Positions 45,075-55,763 of a stretch of 64,000 bases of DNA are shown piece after piece. The notes under the pieces were generated by a model, which searched no databases, had not been told where the DNA came from, and was given only the letters and a program-made list of their open reading frames with translations. This stretch comes from Solirubrobacter taibaiensis (GTDB taxonomy: Bacteria > Actinomycetota > Thermoleophilia > Solirubrobacterales > Solirubrobacteraceae), in the NCBI GenBank assembly GCA_027587225.1, contig JAPDDQ010000002.1, positions 186,001 to 250,000 on the forward strand, in the 5' to 3' direction. The stretch's first letter is position 1, and each line of letters starts with the position of its first letter. A program made the position numbers and the translations under genes.

Positions 45075-46211
45075 TCAATTACCACTTGCGACCCATGTCG
45101 TCACCTCCTTCGGACGCAGGGCTGCGATCAGCACGAGCAAGGCGCCCGTGCCGGCAATCGCGAAAGTGATGCGGCCACCGACGCTCGCCGCGAGCGCGCC
45201 GCCCGCGAGGATCGCGGCGCCGAAGGCCCAGGAGTCGATCGCGTCGAGCACACCGAAGGCGCGGCCGTGCGAGCGCTCCGGGATCGTCGTCTGGATCAGG
45301 TTGCGGACCGTGACGATGAACAGGCCGTTGCCGACGCCGGCGACCGCGAAGGCGAGCATCGCCAGCGGCAGGGTCGGGGCGGCGGCCGTGCCGAGCAGGC
45401 CGACGGCCAGCAGGGCGATCGACAGCAGGTAGCGGGGCGGGGTGAGGCTGCCGGCAAGCATGCCGCAGCCGAAGGCGGTGACCAGCATGGCGAAGCCGGT
45501 GCCGCCGGCTCCGAGCTCGTCGCGGGCGAGCACGAGCTCGGCGACGTTGGTCGCGCCGGCCACGAGCATCACGGCGGCGGAGGTGATGAAGAGCGGGCGG
45601 GCGGCGCGCAGGCTCATGGACGGGGTCTGCTCGTCCTCGTCGGCGACGGGGGCGTTGAGCTTGCCGCGCAGACGGGTCAGCAGCAGCGCCGAGACGGCGA
45701 AGGTGGCCGCATTGAACGCGAGCAGGGTCGACGGGGCCGCAAACAGCAGGACGCCGGCGGCGGCCGCGGGCCCGGCGAGCTGACCGATCTCCCGCACCGC
45801 GCCGAAGATCCCGTTCGCCTTGGTCAGCTCCTCACGGGAGACGATGGCGGGCAGCAGCGCGCAGGTTGCGGGCCGCAGCAGCGCGCTGCTCAAGCCGGCG
45901 ACGAGGGCGAGCAACACCAGGCTCGTCGTGCTGTGGGGCAGGAAGGCGAGGCCGGCGAAGGCGAGCGCGCCGATCACGTCGGCGACGATGGCGCAGCCGA
46001 GCCGGCTGGTGCGGTCGATGAGACCGCCGAGCAGCGGGCCCAGCAGCATCGCCGGCGCGAGGTCGGCGAGCAGCACCGCGGTCGCGCCCCAGGCGTTGCC
46101 GAGGTGCTCGTAGGCGAGCAGCAGGATCGCGACGTAGCCCGCGCCGGTCCCCAGAGAGCTCTGGAGATGAGCGGCGAAGAATGGACGGGCGCGGTGCATG
46201 GAGGGAAGCAT
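45075..46211 (-). CDS. MFS transporter (EntS-like exporter family)
   Basis: 378 residues with about 11-12 membrane segments. The A-loop pattern G-G-L-I-D-R-T-S-R and the P-A-I-V-S-R-E-E-L-T-K-A-N-G loop are typical of the MFS_3/enterobactin-exporter-like group. It is probably an efflux pump; the substrate is unknown. ATG 46211 or 46199 are both possible and neither has a clear Shine-Dalgarno. Only 47 bases separate it from the divergent TcuA-like gene. Confidence 0.88.
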   Translation of the reverse strand: MLPSMHRARPFFAAHLQSSLGTGAGYVAILLLAYEHLGNAWGATAVLLADLAPAMLLGPLLGGLIDRTSRLGCAIVADVIGALAFAGLAFLPHSTTSLVLLALVAGLSSALLRPATCALLPAIVSREELTKANGIFGAVREIGQLAGPAAAAGVLLFAAPSTLLAFNAATFAVSALLLTRLRGKLNAPVADEDEQTPSMSLRAARPLFITSAAVMLVAGATNVAELVLARDELGAGGTGFAMLVTAFGCGMLAGSLTPPRYLLSIALLAVGLLGTAAAPTLPLAMLAFAVAGVGNGLFIVTVRNLIQTTIPERSHGRAFGVLDAIDSWAFGAAILAGGALAASVGGRITFAIAGTGALLVLIAALRPKEVTTWVASGN

Positions 46212-46258
46212 CGGAGGTGGTGGCTATGGCTCGGTAATGTCGGGGTAAAGGCGTCTGA

Positions 46259-47701
46259 GTGGACGCTGCTGACGTGATCGTGGTGGGGGCGGGGAACGCG
46301 GGCATGTCCGCTGCTTTCGCGGCGCGCGAGCGCGGGGCATCGGTCCTGGTGCTCGAGAAGGCCGCGCGCGAATGGGCGGGCGGGAACTCCGCGTTCACGG
46401 CGGGCGCGATGCGTCTGGAGCACGGCGGGCTGGCGGATCTGCTCGATCTGGTCGAGGGCGACGAACGCCACGCGGTGACGGATTTGCCGCCGTACACGGA
46501 GTTCGCGGCCGATCTGGAGCGCGTGACGTTGGGACGCGGCGATCCCGACATGGCGCGGGTGCTGGTCGGGGATTCCGCGGCCGCGTTGCGCTGGCTGAAG
46601 GGGCGCGGCGTGCGGTTCCGGCTCATGTACGAGCGGCAGGCCTACGAGCGCGACGGGCGCTGGACGTTCTGGGGCGGGCTCGCGGTCGGCGTGGTCGACG
46701 GCGGGCGCGGGCTCGTGGACCAGCAGGCCGCGGCGGCGCGGCGGTTCGGGATCGAGGTCCGGCACGAGTCGCCCGTCGAAGGGCTCGTGCCGGGCGGCGT
46801 GCTGGTGCGGTTGCCCAATGGCGGGTTCCAGGAGCTGCGGGCTCGCTCGATCGTGCTCGCCGCGGGCGGCTTCGAATCCAACCCGGCGCTGCGCGCCGGC
46901 TACCTGGGGCCGAACTGGGACGTCGCCAAGGTGCGCGGGACGCCGTTCAACACGGGCGAGGTGCTGCTCGAGGCGCTGGAGATCGGCGCCGCGCCGTACG
47001 GGAACTGGAGCGGCTGCCACGCGATCCAGTGGGATGCGGGCGCGCCGCCGACCGGCGACCTCGAGCTCACGAACCGGTTCTCCCGCCAGTCCTATCCCGT
47101 CGGGATCGTCGTCAATTCCCGCGGCGAGCGCTTCATCGACGAGGGCAAGGACTTCCGCAACTACACGTACGCCGAGTACGGCGCGGAGGTGCTGCGCCAG
47201 CCCAACGGGGTCGCGTTCCAGATCTTCGATCAGCGGTCCGTGCCGTTGCTGCGTGGGATCGACTACGACGCCCCGGGCAGCACGCGGGTCGAGGCCGGTT
47301 CGCTGCGGGAGCTGGGGGAGGCGCTGCGGATCGACGCCGAGCGCCTGGAACGGACCGTGAGCGACTTCAACGCCGCGATCGTGGGCGGCCCGTTCGACCC
47401 GGCGGTCAAGGACGGTCTGCGCGCGGAAGGGCTCGCCGTGCCCAAGTCCAACTGGGCGCTGGCGCTGGACACGCCGCCGTACGTGGCCTTCCCGGTCACG
47501 TGCGGGATCACGTTCACGTTCGGCGGCCTCCGCGTGGACGGGGACGCGCGGGTTCTGGACCTGAGCGGCCGGCCGATCCCATGGCTGTTCGCGTGCGGCG
47601 AGCTGGTCGGCGGACTGTTCTTCCACAACTACCCGGGCGGCTCCGGGCTGACCGCCGGCACGGTGTACGGGCGCCGGGCGGGCTACGCGGCTACGGCATA
47701 G
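46259..47701 (+). CDS. FAD-dependent dehydrogenase, TcuA (tricarballylate dehydrogenase)-like
   Basis: 480 residues of the fumarate reductase/succinate dehydrogenase flavoprotein family. It has the N-terminal dinucleotide motif V-I-V-V-G-A-G-N-A-G, E-K-A, the S-I-V-L-A-A-G-G-F-E-S-N segment and the C-terminal F-F-H-N-Y-P-G-G-S-G-L-T-A-G. This overall pattern matches TcuA. There is no TcuB-type Fe-S partner next to it, so the electron acceptor and true substrate are open. GTG 46259. Tricarballylate use is only a family-based guess; ketosteroid-type oxidation is an alternative within the superfamily. Confidence 0.82.
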   Translation: MDAADVIVVGAGNAGMSAAFAARERGASVLVLEKAAREWAGGNSAFTAGAMRLEHGGLADLLDLVEGDERHAVTDLPPYTEFAADLERVTLGRGDPDMARVLVGDSAAALRWLKGRGVRFRLMYERQAYERDGRWTFWGGLAVGVVDGGRGLVDQQAAAARRFGIEVRHESPVEGLVPGGVLVRLPNGGFQELRARSIVLAAGGFESNPALRAGYLGPNWDVAKVRGTPFNTGEVLLEALEIGAAPYGNWSGCHAIQWDAGAPPTGDLELTNRFSRQSYPVGIVVNSRGERFIDEGKDFRNYTYAEYGAEVLRQPNGVAFQIFDQRSVPLLRGIDYDAPGSTRVEAGSLRELGEALRIDAERLERTVSDFNAAIVGGPFDPAVKDGLRAEGLAVPKSNWALALDTPPYVAFPVTCGITFTFGGLRVDGDARVLDLSGRPIPWLFACGELVGGLFFHNYPGGSGLTAGTVYGRRAGYAATA

Positions 47702-47765
47702 GGGTCGTGTAAGTACGGCAGTCCTGCCGATGCTGCCGTGCCGGCACTCCGGGATGGTTGACGGC

Positions 47766-48056
47766 ATGAACCTCTACGCCATTCGCCGCCGTGACTTCTG
47801 GGGTACGCCCGAGGAGCTTCAGGCCACCGCCGCCCGCAGTGCCGAGGTCGGCGCCGAGATGTCCGACGACATCCGCTGGATCCGCACCTACGTCGTGCAG
47901 GAGGAGTCGGGCAAGCTCGGCACCGTCTGCCTCTACGAGGGCACCAGCGCCGCCAAGGTCCGCGAGCAGGCCGAGCGCACCGGCATGCCCGCCGACGAGA
48001 TCACCCTCGTCGCCGACACCGTCATCGTCAACCCCGACCCGGTCCCCGTTTCCTAA
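47766..48056 (+). CDS. DUF4242-like small protein
   Basis: 96 residues from ATG 47766 (M-N-L-Y-A-I-R-R). It resembles DUF4242 ferredoxin-like-fold proteins: E-E-L-Q-A...I-R-W-I-R-T-Y-V-V, G-T-V-C-L-Y-E-G, then G-M-P-A-D-E-I. Function unknown. Its stop codon TAA (48054-48056) is the first three bases of palindrome copy 1, so the native C-terminus may have been changed when that element arrived. Confidence 0.78.
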   Translation: MNLYAIRRRDFWGTPEELQATAARSAEVGAEMSDDIRWIRTYVVQEESGKLGTVCLYEGTSAAKVREQAERTGMPADEITLVADTVIVNPDPVPVS

Positions 48057-48076
48057 AGAGGGACTGTCCCTCTTTA
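48054..48076. repeat. Short palindromic element, copy 1 (type A)
   Basis: Perfect 11-base arms TAAAGAGGGAC and GTCCCTCTTTA around a single central T. It is identical base for base to the copy at 63113-63135. Its first three bases are the stop codon of the DUF4242-like gene. Confidence 0.9.
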
Positions 48077-48077
48077 T

Positions 48078-48098
48078 CTAAAGGGCCTGGCCCTTTAG
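48078..48098. repeat. Short palindromic element, copy 2 (type B)
   Basis: Perfect 10-base arms CTAAAGGGCC and GGCCCTTTAG around a central T, one base after copy 1. It shares the TAAAG/CTTTA ends and odd-length layout. The two together fill the gap before the LAL gene (GTG 48108) and could also act as stem-loops that stop transcription. Confidence 0.88.
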
Positions 48099-48107
48099 GC
48101 TCGAGCG

Positions 48108-50963
48108 GTGACGGCCCCGCCCCTCATTGGTCGCCGGCAGGAGACCGCGTGGCTCGCGGACGCGGCCGACGCGGCGCTCGCGGGCGTCGGCTCGCTCGTG
48201 CTGCTCGCGGGCGAGGCGGGCGTGGGCAAGACCCACCTGGCCGAGGCCGCGCTCGTGGGCCGGCCGCTCTTGCAGGGCGCGGCGCAGGCGCCCGCGGCCG
48301 CCCCGTACGGGCCGGTCGTGGCCGCGCTGCGCTGGCGCCTGCGCGAAGATCCGGCCGCGCTCGACGGCTGCGGCCACCTCCGCGCGCACCTGGCCCTGCT
48401 GTTGCCGGAGCTGGCCGCGCCGCGCGAGCTCGCGGTCCCCGCCGGCGATCGGGCGACGATGTTCGAGGCGGTGCGCGGGGCGCTCGCGGCTGTCGCTCCC
48501 GCCGTGATCCTGCTGGACGACCTGCAGTGGTCGGACGAGGCCACCCTGGATCTGCTGGCGGCGCTCGCCGCGCCGCTGCGAGAGCTCCCGCTGCTCGTGC
48601 TCGGCGCGTATCGAGCCGACGAGATCGGCCGGGGGCACCCGCTCCGGCGGCTGCGCGCGGATCTGCGCCGAGGCCGGATGCTGCGCGAGCTCGTCGTCAA
48701 CCCACTGGACGCGGCCGCGACCCGCGCGCTGGCGGCGGTGACGCTCGGCGCCGAGCCCGCGCCGGCGCTCGCCGACACGTTGTACGACCGCACGCAGGGC
48801 GTCCCGTTCTTCGTCCAGGAGCTCGCGCTCGGCCTCCAAGCGGGTGATCGGCTGCGCGAGGGGCCGGACGGGCTCGAACTCGAGCACGACGCCGACGTGC
48901 CCGTGCCGGAGACGATCCGTGATGCGGTGCTCCTGCGCACGATGGGCCTGACCGACGCGGGTCGTGCCGCGGCCGAGGCTGCCGCCGTCGTCGGGTCGGA
49001 GTTCCGGCTCGACCTCGCGCCCGCGATCGACGAGCTGCTGCAGGCGGGGCTGATCGTCGAGTCGCGCCCCGGCCACGGCGCGTTTCGCCACTCGCTCGTG
49101 CGCGGCGCGATCTACGAGGACATCCCGTGGCGCCGCCGCCGCGACCTCCACGCCGCCTTCGCCGACGCGCTCGAGTTCGGTGGCGGCGCCAACGGGGCGA
49201 TCGCCGCCCACCGCCTCGCGGCCGGTGATCGCGAACGCGCACTCGACGCCTTCCTCGCCGCCGCGCACGAGCTCGCCCACGTCCACGCCCACCGCGACGC
49301 GGCCGCCGCCGCAGTGCAGGCGCTCGACCTGTGGCGCGACGGTGAACGCCCGGCCGAACGCCTCGCCGCGCTCGACACCTACGCCCGCTCCGCCGAGCTC
49401 GCCGGCGACCTCGCCGAGGCGACCCGCGCACTCCGCGAGGCCGTCGCCATCCGCCAGGTCAGGGAGGGCGACGGGGACGTGGCGGCGCTCGGCGTGACCG
49501 CGCGGCACCTCGCCGGGCTGTACGAGCTCCAGGGGGATCGCGAGCGCGCGTTGCTCGCGCGGCGCGATGCGGTCTCCGCGTTCGATCTCGGGCAGCGGCC
49601 CGGGGAGGCGGCCGCGGAGCGGCTGGTGCTCGCCGCGTACGGGCAGAGCGCCGGGCGCCATCAGGAGGCGGTGGAGCTCGCGCTCGCCGCCGCGGCCGAC
49701 GCGCAGCTCGCCGCGCGCAGCGACCTGCGGGCGCGGGCACTCGGGCTCGAAGGGGTCGCGCGGGCCAAGCGCGGCCAGTACGCGGAGGGCCTCGGGGCGA
49801 TCCGGTCCGGGCTCGCGCTCGCCCTCGAGCACGAGCTGACGATCGAGGCGGCGGAGCTGTACCAGCGGCTGGCGACGGCGATGGAGAGCGCGGCGGACTA
49901 CGACGGGGCACGCACGGCGCTCAACACTGCCGTCGGGCTGTGCGAGGCGACGGGCGCGAGCGGGCAGGAGCACACGTGCCTGAGCTGCATGGCCTACGTC
50001 CTGCGTGAGCTCGGGGAGTGGGACGAGGCGAGCACGCTGTGCCGGGACCTGGGCGCCGGCTCGGCGCGGGCCGACGACGCGCTCGTCGCGGACGGCGTCC
50101 TCGGCTCGATGCTCGGCTTCCGCGGCGACGTCAGAGCGGCCCGGCCGCTGCTGCTGCGCTGCCGGGCGACGGCGGGGCGGCTCGACGTGGTGTCGATGTT
50201 CTGCGACAGCGCGGCGGCGCTCGGCTGGCTCGACCTGCACGCGGGCGACGTCAGCGCCGCGGCCGAGCAGTCGCGCGCCGTGCTGGAGCGCTGGGAACGC
50301 AGCGAGGATCACCACTACGCCGTCTGGGGCCTGCGCGTTGCGGCCGAGATCTTCGCCCGTCACGGCGACCTGCCGCGCGCCCGCGCCGCCGCCTCCGCGC
50401 TGTCGTCGATCGCCGCCGACAGCGGACACGCCGACGCGCTCGCGGCGCTCGCCCACGCCCTGGGCGAGATCGCGCTCGCCGAGCACGAACCGGACGCGGC
50501 CGCCGACAAGCTCACGCGCGCGCTCGACCTGCACGCCGACCTCGAGATCCCGTTCGAGCGCGCGCAGATCGCGCTCCGCGCCGGGGTCGCGCTCGCCGCG
50601 ACCGGCCAGCGAGAAGCGGCGCTGCAGCGGATGGAGGAGGGCTACCGCGCGGCCCGCAGGCTGAACGCCAAGCCACTCGCAGCGGCCTGCGCCGCGGAGT
50701 TCGACCGGCTCGGAGAACCGCTCGAACGCCGCCTCGGGCGGCGCGCCGCCGCGCAGCACGCCTCCGCGGGCCTGTCACGGCGCGAGGTCGAGGTCACGAG
50801 ACTCGTCGCGCTCGGCCGGACGAACCGCGAGATCGCGCGCGAGCTGTTCCTCAGCCCGCGCACGGTCGACATGCACGTCCGCAACATCCTGGCCAAGCTC
50901 GGCTGCCGGACGCGGACCGAAGCCGCGAGCCGCGCCGGCGAGCTCGGCCTGCTCACTCCGTAG
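48108..50963 (+). CDS. LuxR-family ATPase regulator (LAL type)
   Basis: 951 residues from GTG 48108. Walker A ([12 protein letters not shown]) is near residue 33, Walker B ([11 protein letters not shown]) near 126. A long Ala-rich helical-repeat middle follows, and the last 65 residues form a LuxR HTH ([26 protein letters not shown]...T-V-D-M-H-V). It overlaps the convergent acyl-CoA synthetase by 11 bases. Ligand and regulon unknown. Confidence 0.9.
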   Translation: MTAPPLIGRRQETAWLADAADAALAGVGSLVLLAGEAGVGKTHLAEAALVGRPLLQGAAQAPAAAPYGPVVAALRWRLREDPAALDGCGHLRAHLALLLPELAAPRELAVPAGDRATMFEAVRGALAAVAPAVILLDDLQWSDEATLDLLAALAAPLRELPLLVLGAYRADEIGRGHPLRRLRADLRRGRMLRELVVNPLDAAATRALAAVTLGAEPAPALADTLYDRTQGVPFFVQELALGLQAGDRLREGPDGLELEHDADVPVPETIRDAVLLRTMGLTDAGRAAAEAAAVVGSEFRLDLAPAIDELLQAGLIVESRPGHGAFRHSLVRGAIYEDIPWRRRRDLHAAFADALEFGGGANGAIAAHRLAAGDRERALDAFLAAAHELAHVHAHRDAAAAAVQALDLWRDGERPAERLAALDTYARSAELAGDLAEATRALREAVAIRQVREGDGDVAALGVTARHLAGLYELQGDRERALLARRDAVSAFDLGQRPGEAAAERLVLAAYGQSAGRHQEAVELALAAAADAQLAARSDLRARALGLEGVARAKRGQYAEGLGAIRSGLALALEHELTIEAAELYQRLATAMESAADYDGARTALNTAVGLCEATGASGQEHTCLSCMAYVLRELGEWDEASTLCRDLGAGSARADDALVADGVLGSMLGFRGDVRAARPLLLRCRATAGRLDVVSMFCDSAAALGWLDLHAGDVSAAAEQSRAVLERWERSEDHHYAVWGLRVAAEIFARHGDLPRARAAASALSSIAADSGHADALAALAHALGEIALAEHEPDAAADKLTRALDLHADLEIPFERAQIALRAGVALAATGQREAALQRMEEGYRAARRLNAKPLAAACAAEFDRLGEPLERRLGRRAAAQHASAGLSRREVEVTRLVALGRTNREIARELFLSPRTVDMHVRNILAKLGCRTRTEAASRAGELGLLTP

Positions 50964-52755
50964 CGGAGCCCTCGTACAACGAGTCCAAGTCACCCGCGTA
51001 CTTCTTGTAGACGACGGAGCGCTTGACCTTCAGCGTCGGCGTCAGCTCGCCCTCTTCCTGTGAGAGATCGCGCGTGAGGATCGCGAAGCGCTTGATCTGC
51101 TCGATCCGGGCGAACCGCTGGTTGACGGCGTCGATGTCCTCCCAGATGCGCTCGCGGACCTTCTCGTTGGTGGCCATCGACTCCGGGTCGGCGGGCACGC
51201 CGAGCTCCGCGGCCAGCTTGGGGGCTTCGTCGGGATCGATGGTGACGAGCGCCACCAGGTACGAGCGGCGGTCACCGGCCGCGATCGCCTGCGAGATCCA
51301 GCGCGTCTCACGCAGCGCGGACTCGAGCATCTCCGGCGACACGTTCTTGCCCGAGGACGTGATGATCAGGTCCTTCTTGCGGCCCGTGATGCGCGTGTAG
51401 CCGTCGACGATCTCGCCGAGATCGCCCGTGTGCAGCCAGCCGTCGCCATCGATGATCGCGGCTGTGGCCTCCTCGTTGCGGTGGTAGCCCTTGAACACGA
51501 GCGGGCCGCGCACGAGGATCTCGCCGTCCTCGCCGAGCCCGACCTCCACGCCGGACAGCGGGCGCCCGACCGAGCCGACCTGCACCTCGCGCAACGTGTT
51601 CAGCGTCGCCGCCGCGCACGTCTCCGTCAATCCGTAGCCCTCGAGCACGGGCACGCCGCAGGCGTAGAAGAACTCGATCACCTCGGCGCCGATCGGCGCC
51701 GCGCCGGTGATCAGGACCGGGTCGTTCGGCCCGAGCGCATTCTTGACCTTCGACAGCGCGAGCTTGTGGCCGATCGCGGCTTGGGCCTTGACGAGCGGGT
51801 TCACCGAGCCGCCGTCGCGCTTGGCCTTGGCCACCTTCTCGCCGGTGGAGAGCGCGCGCTTGAAGATCGCGGCCTTCGCGCCGCCGGCGCCCTCGGCCGT
51901 GCTGATCACGCGGGTCATGATCTTCTCGAGCAGGCGCGGGACCGTCGGGATGTGGGTCGGCTTGGCCTCGGCGATGTCGGCCGCGAGGTTCTTCGTGTCC
52001 CCGCCCCAGAACGCCAGCGTCCCGCCGACCTCCAGCGTGACGAAGGAGACCATGCGCGCGAGCACGTGCGCCAACGGCAGGTACTGGAAGATGACCGGCG
52101 GCTTGTCGCGCAACTCGAGGCGATCGATGTAGGCCCCCGCCGTGTACAGCAGGTTCGCGTGTGAGAGCACACAGCCCTTCGGCGGGCCGGTGGTGCCGGA
52201 CGTGTACACGATCGTCGCCGTGTCCTCGGGCGCGACGGCCGCGGTCCGCTCCCGCGCCACCGTGTCACCGTTCTCGGCGCCGCGGCTGCGCAGATCGGCG
52301 AGCGTGATCGCGCCCTCGGCCTCGCCCGACAGCACGATGACGTGCTCGAGCTCGGGCAGTTGCTCGCGGACAGACGCGATCTTCGCGGCCTGCGCGGCAT
52401 CCTCGAGCAGCACGACCTTCGAACCGCTGTGGGAGAGCACGTACTCGCACTCCTCCGACGAGTTCGTGTGGTACACGGGCACGACGACGGCGCCGGCGCA
52501 GAACGCGCCGAAGTCGGCCATCGTCCACTCGGGAACGGTGCCGCACAGGATCGCGACGGGGTCCCCGGTCTCCACGCCGAGTGAGGCCAGGCCGCCGGCG
52601 ATCTCGCGGATCGCGCGGCCGAAGTCGGCGTACGTGATGGTCGACCGCCCCGGGGCACGCATCGCGTCTCCCGAGTGACGGTCGGCGGCGGCGAGCGCAA
52701 GGCCGCCGAGCGAACGAAGCTCGGCAGCGGATGAGCGTTGGGCGGTGTCGGCCAT
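50953..52755 (-). CDS. Long-chain acyl-CoA synthetase (AMP-binding, FadD15-like)
   Basis: 600 residues of the long-chain fatty-acid-CoA ligase group that includes bubblegum/FadD15 types. ATP motif [13 protein letters not shown], then G-Y-G-L-T-E-T, L-H-T-G-D-L-G and the C-terminal [17 protein letters not shown]. It activates fatty acids to acyl-CoA with ATP at the membrane face. ATG 52755. It may supply the acyl-CoA dehydrogenase at 57525 but is not in its operon. Confidence 0.93.
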   Translation of the reverse strand: MADTAQRSSAAELRSLGGLALAAADRHSGDAMRAPGRSTITYADFGRAIREIAGGLASLGVETGDPVAILCGTVPEWTMADFGAFCAGAVVVPVYHTNSSEECEYVLSHSGSKVVLLEDAAQAAKIASVREQLPELEHVIVLSGEAEGAITLADLRSRGAENGDTVARERTAAVAPEDTATIVYTSGTTGPPKGCVLSHANLLYTAGAYIDRLELRDKPPVIFQYLPLAHVLARMVSFVTLEVGGTLAFWGGDTKNLAADIAEAKPTHIPTVPRLLEKIMTRVISTAEGAGGAKAAIFKRALSTGEKVAKAKRDGGSVNPLVKAQAAIGHKLALSKVKNALGPNDPVLITGAAPIGAEVIEFFYACGVPVLEGYGLTETCAAATLNTLREVQVGSVGRPLSGVEVGLGEDGEILVRGPLVFKGYHRNEEATAAIIDGDGWLHTGDLGEIVDGYTRITGRKKDLIITSSGKNVSPEMLESALRETRWISQAIAAGDRRSYLVALVTIDPDEAPKLAAELGVPADPESMATNEKVRERIWEDIDAVNQRFARIEQIKRFAILTRDLSQEEGELTPTLKVKRSVVYKKYAGDLDSLYEGSATE

Positions 52756-52828
52756 GTCCAGCCAACCCTACTTCGAACGGACCTGGAGCGTGCATAGTCG
52801 ATGCACCGCTTGATGGCGTGTTTATCAA

Positions 52829-55747
52829 GTGACAGCGGAGGGGATTCGTGCGGCTGTGTCTCGCCGCCTCCTCGTCATCGCACTGGTCGCGGCGGGTGCC
52901 GCGCCCCAGGCCGCCCAGGCCTCATCCGTTCTTGACACACGGGTCACCGCGAGTGGCAGCGCCGCGGCGCCGTGCCAGCAGGCACTGCGCCGCGGCGCGC
53001 CCGGGGTGGTCACGCGCCCGGTGCTCGCGCCGAGCGCGGGGCAGCTCACCGTCCGCCTCGACGGGCAAGGCGACTGGGACGTCGCGCTGTTCGGCGCCGA
53101 CGACCGGCTCGTCGCCGGCGGCGGCTCGCCCGACGGGCAGGAGATCGCGCAGGGCTGGACGCTCGCTCCCGGGACGCTGACCGTGCAGGCCTGCCGGCGG
53201 ACCGGTACCGGCGCGGCAACGCTGTCCGTCGCGCACGAGCCGCTCGTGGGCGACCGGGCGCTCGCGCGAGCCAACGCGCCCCAGCTCGTCTCGGTGAGCA
53301 CGCCCACGCGCGCGGACAAGGACCGGCTCGTCGCGCTCGGCATGGACCTGACCGAGCACGGCGGCAAGACCGCCCTGGGTGTCGTGCTCCACGGCGCCGC
53401 GGACGAGGCCAAGCTGCGCGCCTCCGGGTTCAGCTGGCGCGTGCTCGTCGACGACCTCGTAGCCGAACAGGCGCGCGAGAGCGCCGCGCCCGCCGTCGCC
53501 ACCACACTCCCGAGCGGCCGGACGAGCTACCGCCAGCTCGTCGACTACGAGACCGAGCTCAAGACGCTCGCCGCGCAGAACCCTGGCTTCGTCCGCCTGT
53601 TCACACTCCCGAACAAGACCTTCCAAGGCCGCGACGTGCTCGGGATCGAGATCACCGAGAACGTGACGCTCAACGACGGCAAGCCCGCGTTCTTCAACAT
53701 GGGCGTCCATCACGCGCGGGAGTGGCCCGCGGGCGAGTTGACGATGGAATGGGCCTACGAGCTGATCAACGGCTACAAGGCCGGTGACCCGCGCGCGACG
53801 CGGATCGTCCAGCAGAGCCGCAACCTCGTCGTGCCGATCGTCAACCCGGACGGGTTCAACGGCTCCCGCAGCGTGGGCGCGGCCGACGGCAACGACGAGG
53901 CCACGGAGGACACCGTGTACATCATCAGCAAGCCGGGTGAGTACCGGCGCAAGAACTGCCGCGTCGGCGAGACCACCACGGCGTCGTGCACCTTCTCGGT
54001 CGGCCTGGCGGAGAACGGCGTGGACCCGAACCGCAACTACGCCCAGTTCTGGGGTGGCCCCGGCTCGGACAGCAACCCGCTCACGCAGACCTACCGCGGG
54101 TCGGCGCCGTTCTCGGAGCCCGAGTCGCGCAACGTCCAGTGGCTCGTCTCCCGCAACCAGGTGACCACGCTGATCACCAACCACACGACCGCGGGGCTCG
54201 TGTTGCGCGCGCCCGGCCTGGCCGCGATCGGCGACCCCGTGGACGAGCACCGCGGCTACAAGGCGCTCGGCGACGCGATGGCCAAGGAGAACGGCTACTT
54301 CTCCCAAAAGAGCTTCGAGCTCTACGACACCACGGGCACCACCGAGGACTGGAGCTACAACGCCACCGGCGGCTACGGCTTCACGTTCGAGCTCTATTGC
54401 GGCGCGCCCAACTACGACACCGGCGACTGCGACGACCCCGCCTTCCACCCGCGCTTCGCGACGATGGCGAAGGAATGGGACGGCACGAGCCCGCAGGCCG
54501 ACCACGCCGGCTACGACGGCAAGGGCAACCGCGAGGCGTTCTACCTCGCGGCGGAGAGCACGATCGACGAGGCCCGCCACTCCGTGCTCAAGGGCAGCGC
54601 CCCGGCCGGCGCGCGGCTCACGCTCACCAAGGACTTCAAGACCGACGCCTTTGAGGCCTCCCAGCAGGTGGACGACCACTTGGAGACCGTGCTCGACGTC
54701 GGCGACTCGGGTGCGTTCCGCTGGCACGTGAACCCGTCGACGCGCCCGGTCGTGGCCAAGGGGTCGCCCAACCCGGGCCCGCCGAGCCCGCCGCAGAGCG
54801 CGTCCGGCCGGTCCCGCGAGACGCCGGTCGGCGCGTTCAAGGACCACCCGTTCACCGTCCCGGCGGACGGCGACAACGCGATCGCCGAGTTCAGCGTGAC
54901 CTGGGGGACCCCGGCGAGCGACTGGGACATCGAGCTCTTCCAGGACACCAACCGCAACGGCGCCGTGGACACGGGCGAGCCGCTCGCGGGTGAGTCCGCG
55001 CAAGGCCAGACAATGGCGGAGCAGATCCTGGTGTCCGACCCGGCGGGCGCGTACGTCCTGCGCGTGACGAACTTCTCGACGGTCGAGGACTACTCGGTCG
55101 TGGTCACCTTCAAGGCGCCGCAGACCGCCCGCACCGAGAGCTACACGCTCACGTGCACGGTCGGCGGGGCCGTGGTGAAGACGTCGCAGGTCGTGGTCGA
55201 GCGCGCGGCCGTCGCGCGCGTGGACCCGTGCCCGGCGGCCGCGAGCCAGGTGCCGGGCGAATTGCCCCCGAAGCGCCCGGCGGTGCCGGCGACGTGCACC
55301 GCACCCGCGTCGCTGGGCGTGCGGCCGAGCGGGCGCGGCCTCACCGCCCGCGGCGCGGTGACGCTCTCGCGGGTCACCGCCACCGGCGCCAAACGCGTGG
55401 CGCGCTTCACGGACCGGTTCTCCAAGACGGCCCGCGACGGGTACTACGTGGTGCGCGGAAACGGCGCGCCGGTCGCGCTGCGGCGATCGGGCGGCAAGTT
55501 CCGCGTCCTGCCGGCCTTCGAGCGCGAGACCTGCGCCGCCCGCGCCTCGCTCGGCCGGCCGCTGTTCGGCCGCTCGTTGACGATCGCGTATCGCGGGCAG
55601 GGTCCGGTCAGAATCACGGTGCTGCGCGGGACGAAGGTGGTCAAGCGCCTGTCCAACCCCGCAACGGTGCGGCTGGCGCGCGGTGTCTACCGGGTGCGGT
55701 TCGAGGCCGGCGACTTCACCGCGACGCTGACCAGCCGCCGCCTGTGA
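52829..55747 (+). CDS. Secreted M14-family zinc carboxypeptidase with C-terminal beta domains
   Basis: 972 residues as read from GTG 52829; GTG 52856 gives a textbook signal peptide (S-R-R-L-L-V-I-A-L-V ending A-Q-A) and may be the true start. Residues about 225-570 hold the M14 fold: zinc motif H294-A-R-E297 (in V-H-H-A-R-E-W), D-P-N-R-N-Y-A-Q-F-W near 400, third zinc His in T-N-H-T-T-A near 452, and the catalytic Glu in F-T-F-E-L-Y near 521. Before it lie a beta domain and a propeptide-like part; after it, PPC/P-like and Ig-like domains and a basic C-terminus. It should release C-terminal residues from peptides outside the cell. Confidence 0.9.
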   Translation: MTAEGIRAAVSRRLLVIALVAAGAAPQAAQASSVLDTRVTASGSAAAPCQQALRRGAPGVVTRPVLAPSAGQLTVRLDGQGDWDVALFGADDRLVAGGGSPDGQEIAQGWTLAPGTLTVQACRRTGTGAATLSVAHEPLVGDRALARANAPQLVSVSTPTRADKDRLVALGMDLTEHGGKTALGVVLHGAADEAKLRASGFSWRVLVDDLVAEQARESAAPAVATTLPSGRTSYRQLVDYETELKTLAAQNPGFVRLFTLPNKTFQGRDVLGIEITENVTLNDGKPAFFNMGVHHAREWPAGELTMEWAYELINGYKAGDPRATRIVQQSRNLVVPIVNPDGFNGSRSVGAADGNDEATEDTVYIISKPGEYRRKNCRVGETTTASCTFSVGLAENGVDPNRNYAQFWGGPGSDSNPLTQTYRGSAPFSEPESRNVQWLVSRNQVTTLITNHTTAGLVLRAPGLAAIGDPVDEHRGYKALGDAMAKENGYFSQKSFELYDTTGTTEDWSYNATGGYGFTFELYCGAPNYDTGDCDDPAFHPRFATMAKEWDGTSPQADHAGYDGKGNREAFYLAAESTIDEARHSVLKGSAPAGARLTLTKDFKTDAFEASQQVDDHLETVLDVGDSGAFRWHVNPSTRPVVAKGSPNPGPPSPPQSASGRSRETPVGAFKDHPFTVPADGDNAIAEFSVTWGTPASDWDIELFQDTNRNGAVDTGEPLAGESAQGQTMAEQILVSDPAGAYVLRVTNFSTVEDYSVVVTFKAPQTARTESYTLTCTVGGAVVKTSQVVVERAAVARVDPCPAAASQVPGELPPKRPAVPATCTAPASLGVRPSGRGLTARGAVTLSRVTATGAKRVARFTDRFSKTARDGYYVVRGNGAPVALRRSGGKFRVLPAFERETCAARASLGRPLFGRSLTIAYRGQGPVRITVLRGTKVVKRLSNPATVRLARGVYRVRFEAGDFTATLTSRRL

Positions 55748-55763
55748 GGTTAGGTTTCCCGGA

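Noticed and set aside
45079..45096. A five-codon frame (M-G-R-K-W) with a perfect GGAGGTGA before it
   Set aside because: It lies inside the last codons of the MFS gene in another frame. The Shine-Dalgarno-like bases encode K-E-V-T, so chance is enough.
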